Positions 1 to 4,358 of a stretch of DNA of 5,683 bases are shown one piece after another; positions within the stretch are counted from its first letter, which is position 1; each line of letters opens with the position of its first letter. The DNA comes from an uncultured Peptococcaceae bacterium (GTDB lineage Bacteria; Bacillota; Desulfotomaculia; Desulfotomaculales; Desulfocucumaceae). The position numbers were made by a program, and so were the translations under genes. The stretch covers positions 1 through 5,683 of the forward strand of contig CATZDY010000147.1 of the NCBI GenBank assembly GCA_958417755.1. The letters run 5' to 3'. The notes beneath the pieces are model-generated. The model saw only the letters and a list, made by a program, of their open reading frames with translations. It did not search any database and had not been told where the DNA came from.

Positions 1-3
1 TAG

Positions 4-40
4 AAAGGCTTTTAGAGAAATCTAGAAGCCTTTATTTTTT
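4..40 (+). terminator. Intrinsic terminator of an upstream gene
   Basis: Positions 4-16 pair with 21-33 as a 13-bp stem containing one G-U pair, closed by a GAAA tetraloop (17-20). A T-rich run follows at 35-40. The T-run lies on the plus-strand side, so it most likely ends a plus-strand gene located left of the window. Confidence 0.8.
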
Positions 41-108
41 TGTTTCCTTATAATTCACCTTATAATTATTAGCCCTGATAGATCAGTGAATTTTAATTTT
101 AAAAACGG

Positions 109-137
109 TTGACATTTTTAGAATCGTAGGGTATAAC
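109..137 (+). promoter_or_regulatory. Strong sigma-A-type promoter
   Basis: TTGACA (109-114) and TATAAC (132-137) are separated by exactly 17 nt. The stretch just upstream (about 87-105) is almost pure A/T, like an UP element. The predicted transcription start is near 144. The first thing downstream is a strong terminator at 215-255, so the promoter would make a transcript of roughly 110 nt unless there is read-through. With read-through it could serve the small HTH gene at 578 and the primase gene at 926, for which no comparably good promoter is visible. Confidence 0.75.
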
Positions 138-214
138 GATAAAAATTATAAAATATGAAAGTAAAATTTGTTTTGAGAAGATTAATAATCACATATCAAT
201 AATATCAAGAGTAC

Positions 215-255
215 CGAGTCAGGTCGTGTTTTAAAACGACTTGACTCGTTTTTTT
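215..255 (+). terminator. Intrinsic terminator or attenuator
   Basis: Arms 215-227 and 236-248 form a 13-bp stem with one G-U pair, followed by a run of seven T (249-255). It sits about 70 nt after the predicted start of transcription from the promoter at 109-137, with no convincing gene in between. It may therefore end a short RNA or act as an attenuator ahead of the downstream genes. I did not find an obvious competing anti-terminator arm in the leader. Confidence 0.8.
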
Positions 256-276
256 CGCCAAATCGTTGTTATCTAT

Positions 277-307
277 AGGAGGTGAAAGGTTGAAACACTC
301 AAAATAG
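277..307 (+). promoter_or_regulatory. Perfect Shine-Dalgarno with five-codon mini-ORF
   Basis: AGGAGGTGA (277-285) is a full match to the 16S anti-Shine-Dalgarno sequence. Seven nt after its AGGAGG core is a TTG codon (290-292) that opens a five-codon frame (MKHSK) ending at TAG (305-307). The GTG inside the Shine-Dalgarno opens only a three-codon frame. It may be a translated leader peptide, a ribosome-loading site, or the remnant of a gene start. Only the Shine-Dalgarno match is certain. Confidence 0.35.
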
Positions 308-389
308 GCCGCAAATAAGGCAAAAACAAAAAAAGCGTACAAAAACCAAGCCCAGTACCTGGACCGCTTTTGCACGCTATTCCGTCTCA

Positions 390-491
390 GTTAAAGAATA
401 GGTCAAGGCTTTTGCCACTACACCTGCATGTCGGGCGTAAAATCGACGGTGAATCCAACGGCCAAACACCGGGAGGTCACTATTCTTTAAC
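390..491. repeat. 12-bp perfect inverted repeat enclosing a cloverleaf-like fold
   Basis: GTTAAAGAATAG (390-401) is the exact reverse complement of CTATTCTTTAAC (480-491), with 78 nt between. Inside are three short complementary pairs in non-overlapping or just-touching order: GGC/GCC around TTTT (407-416), GTCG/CGAC (430-433/444-447) and CGGTG/CACCG (447-451/467-471). The shape would be a closing stem with three arms. The outer repeat is certain; the inner arms are short and may be chance. Confidence 0.6.
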
Positions 492-577
492 CATTATATT
501 GTACTGTGCTGCATAGGTCAAGCGGATTTCATGCCCTTTGGTGCCTTGGAGCGCAGCGGAAAGGAATGGTCATAATT

Positions 578-754
578 ATGAAAGACAAGTCAATTTTAAG
601 CGTCAAAGAAATGGCCGATTTTTTGGGAATATCTGAAACACTTGCGTATCGTCTTACGCATCGTGAAGGATTTCCGGTGCTATGTCTGGGAAAGCGGCGC
701 TTAATTCCCGTAGAGGAACTAAATAATTGGATTTCAAAACAGATTCATGTGTAA
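578..754 (+). CDS. Small excisionase-like helix-turn-helix DNA-binding protein
   Basis: This 58-aa protein is essentially one HTH_17/MerR-like excisionase-family domain. Helix 1-2 and the turn are at residues 8-19 (SVKEMADFLGIS), the recognition helix at about 20-30, and a wing plus closing helix at about 36-52 (LGKRRLIPVEELNNWI). Proteins of this size and shape act as recombination directionality factors or as local transcription and replication regulators on integrative elements. The start at ATG 578 gives the N-terminus MKDKSILSVKE, usual for the family. AAGGA (561-565) lies 12 nt upstream, rather far, and ATG 566 in the same frame would add four residues. With no integrase in view, an excision role is unproven; the primase gene 171 nt downstream suggests a role in the same replication module. 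Confidence 0.8.
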   Translation: MKDKSILSVKEMADFLGISETLAYRLTHREGFPVLCLGKRRLIPVEELNNWISKQIHV

Positions 755-913
755 GGGAGTTAACGCTTTCAATCGGGAGAATGTCATCATTGTAAAAGTA
801 TTATAAATAATGTCTATGGCACTTTATAAATTGAAAATTTTAAACCATTTAGAAAATGCTAGGCCATTATTAACATGGGGGATTAAGTGCTTGTGCGCAC
901 CCCGAGTCGAAAC

Positions 914-919
914 AGGAGG
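914..919 (+). promoter_or_regulatory. Ribosome binding site that sets the primase start
   Basis: AGGAGG at 914-919 lies 6 nt before ATG 926. The in-frame GTG at 887 has no comparable site upstream and would add a 13-residue basic leader unlike the family, so translation is taken to begin at 926. Confidence 0.85.
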
Positions 920-925
920 AACAAA

Positions 926-3166
926 ATGGATTTACAATTAATTTTAAGTTGCTTCAAAGGAGTTAAACAATGTGATAAAGGATATATGGCACTTTGTCCG
1001 GCACACAATGATAATCATCCTAGTTTATCAATCGGATTGTCAGAAGATAAGCAAAAAATTTTGATACATTGTTTTGCTGGCTGCTCTACTGAGGATATTT
1101 TAAAGAAGGTTGGTTTATCTATGAGTGATCTATATGAATATAAAACTGAATCCGTTCAAAAAGCTGCTACACAAACTGTGTACAAATACTATAGTGCCGA
1201 GAATGTTTTACTTTATGAGAAAATTCGGTTAGATTATGCCAATGGTCAGAAAACATTCTACTTTTGTAAACCTGATGGCACAAAAAATATCAATGGCGTT
1301 CAACGCATTCCTTATCATCTTCCAGAAATTTTAACGGCTGAAACCGTTTACTTTGTCGAAGGTGAAAAATGTGCTGATGCGGTCATTAAAGCTGGACGAG
1401 TAGCAACCACTCTTGATAGTGGCGCCGACTCAAAATGGTATCCAGAATATACAAAATATTTTCAGGGCAAAACGGTGGTTATTCTTCCGGACAACGATAA
1501 GCCCGGAGTTGGCTATGCTAAGCAAATCCACAAAAATTTGCCGAATTCTAAAATTTTGTATTTGCCCGGTTTAGGTGAAAAGCAAGATGTTTTCGATTGG
1601 TTGAAGGCCGGACACACTATGGAAGAAATTGATGAATTAGCGGCTAGTTCTATCTCATCTGAGAAACCGATGTCAAGTCACAAGAAAGAAACACAAGCTG
1701 AAATCATAATTAATCTGGTAGAAGAAGCCAATGTGGTATTTTTCAGTAACCAGTATAACGAACCATGTCTCGGAATACCAGTTGAAAACCATACTGAGGT
1801 CTATTCTTTGGAAAGCAAAGAATTAAATAGCTGGCTCTATAAATTGTATCACGAAGCAACTGGACATATTGCAAAATCGGAAGCAATTAAGCAAGTCGTG
1901 AAATTACTAGAAGCTAAAATCTTATTTAATGAAAAACAAATAATCAATCTAGCTACTCGTGTTGCCGAGCAAGATGGAGCCTTTTGGTACGATTTAACCA
2001 ATTCATCCTGGCAAGTCATTAAAGTGACAGCTAATGGTTGGAATTTAATTGACAACCCGCCGATTCTATTTTGTCGCTATCAGCATCAAAAAGCACAAGT
2101 TATTCCAAAAATTAATGGCGATATTCGAAAAATCTTTCAGTATATCAATTTAAAGCAGAATCATCTTTTGTTTTTATGCTGGCTTGTGAGTTGCTTTGTT
2201 CCAGCTATCCCTCATGCCATGTTGGTGCTTTATGGGGAAAAAGGCTCTGCCAAAAGCACAGCCTGCAGTTTACTTAAAAAAATAATAGATCCATTTTCTT
2301 TGGACAATTTGATGCTGGACAATGATTCACGATCACTAATTTTGAATTTCCAACAACATTGGTTTTTACCATTTGATAATGTATCACGTATTTCTAACGA
2401 AATCAGTGATACCCTCTGTCGGGTAATTACTGGGGGAGGAATTCAACAACGGAAATTATTTACCAACACGGAGGACTGTGTTTTCAATTTTCAACGTTGT
2501 CTTGCAATCAATGGCATTAACAATGTCGCAGATCGTGCTGATTTATTAGACCGATCTTTGCTGATAGAGTTAGAAAGAATATCTGAAGACGAAAGAAAAG
2601 AGACAAAAATAATTCTTTCTAATTTTTATCAAGATTTGCCCTCTATTCTAGGTGGTGTTTTTGACACACTTTCTCGTGCAATGGCAATTTTTCCAACAGT
2701 AAAGCTGGAAAAACTTCCTCGTATGGCAGACTTTGCTAAGTGGGGGTATGCCATTGGTGAAGCATTAGGAGGATATGGAGAACAATTCCTACAAGAATAT
2801 GCTGCTGTCCGTGAAATTCAAAACATTGAGTCTTTACAGTCGGATGCAGTAGGTCAATTAATTTTTTCTTTTTTGAAAAGCGGCACGTCTTGGAATGGGT
2901 TGGTCAGCGAACTTTTGGTTTTTCTAAAAAAACTAGCACCTGATTATGGGATAAATGCTAGTGAGCTTCCACCCAAACCAAACGGCTTGAGCCGACGGTT
3001 AAATAATTTAAAAAGTAATTTAAGTGCCGTCGGGATTTCATTTTGCCGACATTCTACCAGTAGGGGAACACTTATTACTTTAACAAGAAAAGAAATACCT
3101 CCAACATCTCCATATCCTCTACTGGTTTATGGAGATAATGGTGATAATGACAATATTCTATCTTAA
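926..3166 (+). CDS. Primase-helicase replication protein (CHC2 zinc finger, TOPRIM, P-loop ATPase)
   Basis: This 746-aa protein probably primes and unwinds DNA for replication of a mobile element. Residues 20-70 form a CHC2-type zinc finger with ligands C24, H27, C49 and C53 (C-x2-H-x21-C-x3-C). Residues about 140-230 form a TOPRIM fold with the catalytic glutamate E145 in FVEGEK and the metal-binding DxD pair D189/D191 in LPDND. Residues about 430-545 form a helicase-like ATPase: Walker A GEKGSAKST at 437-445, a Walker B-like FLPFDN with D484, a sensor-type N529 in AING, and R543 in LLDRS as a candidate arginine finger. Residues about 640-720 look like a winged-helix module (LPPKPNGLSRRLNNL), followed by a tail rich in Gly, Asp and Asn. 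Single polypeptides of this layout occur on integrative elements, prophages and phage satellites. The gene ends before a strong terminator. No relaxase or integrase follows in the window. The domain calls are confident; the element type is inference. Confidence 0.9.
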   Translation: MDLQLILSCFKGVKQCDKGYMALCPAHNDNHPSLSIGLSEDKQKILIHCFAGCSTEDILKKVGLSMSDLYEYKTESVQKAATQTVYKYYSAENVLLYEKIRLDYANGQKTFYFCKPDGTKNINGVQRIPYHLPEILTAETVYFVEGEKCADAVIKAGRVATTLDSGADSKWYPEYTKYFQGKTVVILPDNDKPGVGYAKQIHKNLPNSKILYLPGLGEKQDVFDWLKAGHTMEEIDELAASSISSEKPMSSHKKETQAEIIINLVEEANVVFFSNQYNEPCLGIPVENHTEVYSLESKELNSWLYKLYHEATGHIAKSEAIKQVVKLLEAKILFNEKQIINLATRVAEQDGAFWYDLTNSSWQVIKVTANGWNLIDNPPILFCRYQHQKAQVIPKINGDIRKIFQYINLKQNHLLFLCWLVSCFVPAIPHAMLVLYGEKGSAKSTACSLLKKIIDPFSLDNLMLDNDSRSLILNFQQHWFLPFDNVSRISNEISDTLCRVITGGGIQQRKLFTNTEDCVFNFQRCLAINGINNVADRADLLDRSLLIELERISEDERKETKIILSNFYQDLPSILGGVFDTLSRAMAIFPTVKLEKLPRMADFAKWGYAIGEALGGYGEQFLQEYAAVREIQNIESLQSDAVGQLIFSFLKSGTSWNGLVSELLVFLKKLAPDYGINASELPPKPNGLSRRLNNLKSNLSAVGISFCRHSTSRGTLITLTRKEIPPTSPYPLLVYGDNGDNDNILS
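3106..3136. repeat. 9-bp inverted repeat in the 3' end of the primase gene
   Basis: ATCTCCATA (3106-3114) is the exact reverse complement of TATGGAGAT (3128-3136), with a 13-nt spacer. A short direct repeat GATAATG(G/A) occurs immediately after (3133-3150) and encodes the Gly-Asp-Asn tail. It may be a protein-binding site such as an origin iteron, or an mRNA hairpin. No T-run follows, so it is not a terminator. Confidence 0.5.
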
Positions 3167-3223
3167 AAGAAACAGGAAAACTGCTCCAATCAACAAGGAA
3201 GTTATCAAACTTAAAATGAAACC

Positions 3224-3260
3224 ACAGTCCTTGATTTCAAACATCAAGGACTGTTTTTTT
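3224..3260 (+). terminator. Intrinsic terminator of the primase gene
   Basis: Arms 3224-3235 and 3243-3254 form a perfect 12-bp stem with a 7-nt loop (3236-3242). An uninterrupted T-run spans 3254-3260. It begins 58 nt after the primase stop codon and closes that transcription unit. Confidence 0.9.
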
Positions 3261-3487
3261 ATGCAATAAATGAAGATTGTTCTTACTACTTGGCTAATTG
3301 GCGGTAATCAGTTAAAAATTTTCCGCATATTCCCTTTAAAATAAGTTGCATTTGAGGCTATTGATGATTTGCACAGCATCTTCGAACAACGAAGCTGCGG
3401 AATTACAAAAAAGATACAGTAGTTTTTCATGGCTATACTTTTTTGTGGCACAAATCCTTTTAACTTAGATTCGTTTTCTTTTGTTTT

Positions 3488-3519
3488 TATATCCGGCAGA
3501 TACTGTTTCTTATATCCGG
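3488..3519. repeat. Pair of TATATCCGG direct repeats
   Basis: TATATCCGG occurs at 3488-3496 and again at 3511-3519, a start-to-start spacing of 23 bp, or about two helical turns. Two same-orientation sites at this spacing could bind a protein on one face of the DNA, for example as recombinase arm sites. Function is unknown. Confidence 0.4.
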
Positions 3520-3534
3520 GTTAGATATCACCTG

Positions 3535-3577
3535 TTCCAAAACAGTAGCATGACGGTTTCAATGTACTGTATTGGAA
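3535..3577. repeat. 13-bp inverted repeat with one mismatch
   Basis: TTCCAA-A-ACAGTA (3535-3547) faces TACTGT-A-TTGGAA (3565-3577). Twelve of 13 positions pair and the single A-A mismatch lies in the middle; the spacer is 17 nt. There is no T-run on either side, so it is not a standard terminator. A recombination or repressor site is possible. It lies about 90 bp beyond the stop of the minus-strand regulator gene. Confidence 0.55.
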
Positions 3578-3665
3578 TGAGGTGAAAACAGTTTCTGATC
3601 TTACAATAATATATAAGGTTTTTTCTGTTCTTTACAAAAAATTGAATAATGAATGGTGCTCAGCA

Positions 3666-3983
3666 TTAGGCTTGATCTTCCAGCCCCAGCAAGATATTAA
3701 CAGCCTGTTGAAGCTCCTTTTTGGTTCGATAGGCATTTATGACTTTTCTTTCCTGGTCACTTAGTTCATCGGTGGATAAATGAACATCAAGCAGTTCGCT
3801 GGGGGAAACTTTTAAGACCCGGCAAAGATCGGCAAGAATATCGGCATCCGGGCGATTGATCCCTTGTTCCCAATTGGACACCCTGCTGTTACTGACACCG
3901 ATTTTATCCGCTAATTCCTTTTGGCTCATGCCTCGTTTTTCACGGTATTCACGAATTCGTTTGCCAATCTCATATTTCAACAT
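3666..3983 (-). CDS. XRE-family transcriptional repressor (CI-like)
   Basis: This 105-aa protein has an N-terminal Cro/CI-type helix-turn-helix: helix 2 is SQKELADKIG (20-29), the recognition helix SNSRVSNWEQG (31-41), and helices 4-5 run to about residue 66 (VSPSELL). The C-terminal segment about 72-103 (LSDQERKVINAYR...LLGLED) matches the short tail typical of small element-borne repressors. There is no protease or autocleavage domain. Start ATG 3983 is preferred because GAGG (3992-3989 on this strand) is 5 nt upstream; GTG 3989 lies inside that site. It is transcribed away from a 67-aa XRE protein, the classic arrangement of a lysogeny-type switch. Its natural target is probably the shared intergenic region. 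Binding is inferred, not seen. Confidence 0.9.
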   Translation of the reverse strand: MLKYEIGKRIREYREKRGMSQKELADKIGVSNSRVSNWEQGINRPDADILADLCRVLKVSPSELLDVHLSTDELSDQERKVINAYRTKKELQQAVNILLGLEDQA

Positions 3984-3998
3984 TCTCACCTCAATCTT

Positions 3999-4026
3999 AT
4001 TATATCCAAAAAATCCGAAATAGCAA
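3999..4026 (-). promoter_or_regulatory. Promoter of the minus-strand XRE repressor
   Basis: Read on the minus strand, TATAAT (4004-3999) is preceded by TTGCTA (4026-4021) with a 16-nt spacer. The -10 box is perfect and the -35 box moderate. The predicted start is only about 10 nt ahead of the ATG at 3983, so the 5' leader would be very short. Confidence 0.6.
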
Positions 4027-4057
4027 CAAAAAACCCAAGAATATCCATACGTTCTCC

Positions 4058-4086
4058 TTGACTTTCTAGTTATTCTGAACTATAAT
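4058..4086 (+). promoter_or_regulatory. Strong promoter for the 67-aa XRE gene and the secreted protein gene
   Basis: TTGACT (4058-4063) and a perfect TATAAT (4081-4086) are spaced 17 nt apart. The predicted start is near 4093, ahead of the ribosome binding site at 4115-4122. No terminator is visible between the two genes downstream, so both are likely read from here. It faces away from the minus-strand repressor promoter 32 bp to the left, so one repressor bound between them could control both. Confidence 0.8.
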
Positions 4087-4105
4087 GTTTTTAAATCCAG
4101 AAATT

Positions 4106-4117
4106 CTTGAATTCAAG
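4106..4117. promoter_or_regulatory. Candidate operator palindrome CTTGAATTCAAG
   Basis: This perfect 12-bp palindrome lies between the predicted transcription start and the start codon and overlaps the AAGGAGGG ribosome binding site by 3 bp. The half-site CTTGA also occurs across the start of the -35 box (4057-4061). CAAGAAT (4036-4042) and ATTCTTG (4103-4109) form an inverted pair flanking the promoter. Such spacing fits repression by one or both neighbouring XRE proteins. No footprint is visible from sequence. Confidence 0.45.
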
Positions 4118-4129
4118 GAGGGTAAGCCC

Positions 4130-4333
4130 ATGCACGTATATGAAAAAGTCCGTGCTTATCTGGATGCTAACGGCTTGAAACAAAAGGTAATTGCGGAAAA
4201 AGCTGGAATTCCAAATTCCACCTTCAATGCAATTCTTAATGGTAAGAGGACGCTATATGCCGATGATCTTCGATCTATCTGTCTGGCGTTAAATGTCAGT
4301 CCGGAAGTGTTTATTGAAATAAAGCCTATATGA
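4130..4333 (+). CDS. Small Cro-like XRE-family regulator
   Basis: This 67-aa protein consists of little more than a helix-turn-helix domain. Helix 2 is KQKVIAEKAG (17-26), the recognition helix PNSTFNAILNGKR (28-40), and helices 4-5 end with VSPEVFIEI (56-64). The start is ATG 4130 with AAGGAGGG (4115-4122) 7 nt upstream. An in-frame ATG at 4085 lies within the -10 box of the promoter and cannot be the translation start of that transcript. It is divergent from the 105-aa repressor and only 25 nt ahead of the secreted protein gene, which has its own strong ribosome binding site. By analogy with phage switches it may oppose the larger repressor, or it may autoregulate this two-gene unit. Which role applies is unknown. 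Confidence 0.88.
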   Translation: MHVYEKVRAYLDANGLKQKVIAEKAGIPNSTFNAILNGKRTLYADDLRSICLALNVSPEVFIEIKPI

Positions 4334-4358
4334 TCAAAACCGTTAAGGAGGAAAAAAT

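Larger units (their letters stand above)
256..577 (+). other. Non-coding, probably structured leader region
   Basis: This 322-bp stretch holds no convincing gene and is visibly richer in G+C than the surrounding genes. It contains the mini-ORF signal at 277-307, a 7-bp pairing of AAAAGCG (331-337) with CGCTTTT (365-371), a 12-bp inverted repeat (390-401/480-491), and a 10-bp direct repeat ATAGGTCAAG (398-407 and 513-522). An open frame from GTG 506 into the downstream HTH gene lacks a ribosome binding site and reads like chance translation. The composition and pairings suggest a structured RNA leader or a cis-acting DNA site such as a recombination, transfer or replication site. I could not match it to a known family. 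Confidence 0.45.
3261..3665. other. Gene-poor stretch with repeats; no confident gene
   Basis: I see no confident coding sequence here. Frames checked include a 24-codon plus-strand frame from ATG 3270 and a 47-codon minus-strand frame from GTG 3451 to TGA 3308. The latter has only a weak AAAGGA too close to its start and resembles no family I know. A plus-strand frame from GTG 3582 runs into the 3' end of the opposing regulator gene and is probably chance. Structures present are a hairpin with CTTCG/CGAAG (3380-3384/3390-3394), a 9-bp pair ACAAAAAAG/CTTTTTTGT (3405-3413/3438-3446), TATATCCGG direct repeats, and a long imperfect inverted repeat at 3535-3577. It may hold decayed coding sequence or cis-acting sites at a junction between two modules. 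Confidence 0.5.

Noticed and set aside
155..202. 15-codon frame (ATG 155 to TAA 202) in the transcript from the promoter at 109
   Set aside because: It has no Shine-Dalgarno, only about 11 nt of leader, and an A/T-rich composition in which short frames arise by chance.
506..577. Upstream extension of the 58-aa HTH gene from GTG 506
   Set aside because: There is no ribosome binding site, and the extra 24 residues precede a complete HTH domain and look like translated spacer.
887..925. Upstream in-frame GTG start for the primase (13 extra residues)
   Set aside because: It has no ribosome binding site, whereas ATG 926 has AGGAGG at ideal spacing and gives a normal family N-terminus.
1849..2055. 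68-aa minus-strand frame inside the primase gene
   Set aside because: It lies fully inside a well-supported gene on the opposite strand and has no recognisable domain.
3308..3451. 47-aa minus-strand frame (GTG 3451 to TGA 3308)
   Set aside because: It has only a weak, badly spaced ribosome site, and I recognise no domain. It could be a decayed fragment, but it is not supportable as a gene.
3582..3764. 60-aa plus-strand frame
   Set aside because: About half of it is antisense to the well-supported XRE repressor gene, and its GTG start has no proper upstream ribosome binding site.
4085..4129. Upstream ATG 4085 start for the 67-aa XRE protein
   Set aside because: The ATG overlaps the -10 box TATAAT, upstream of the predicted transcript start. 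ATG 4130 has a strong ribosome binding site.
3984..4333. Toxin-antitoxin pair interpretation of the two XRE genes
   Set aside because: Both proteins are DNA-binding HTH proteins, are divergently transcribed, and neither shows a toxin fold.
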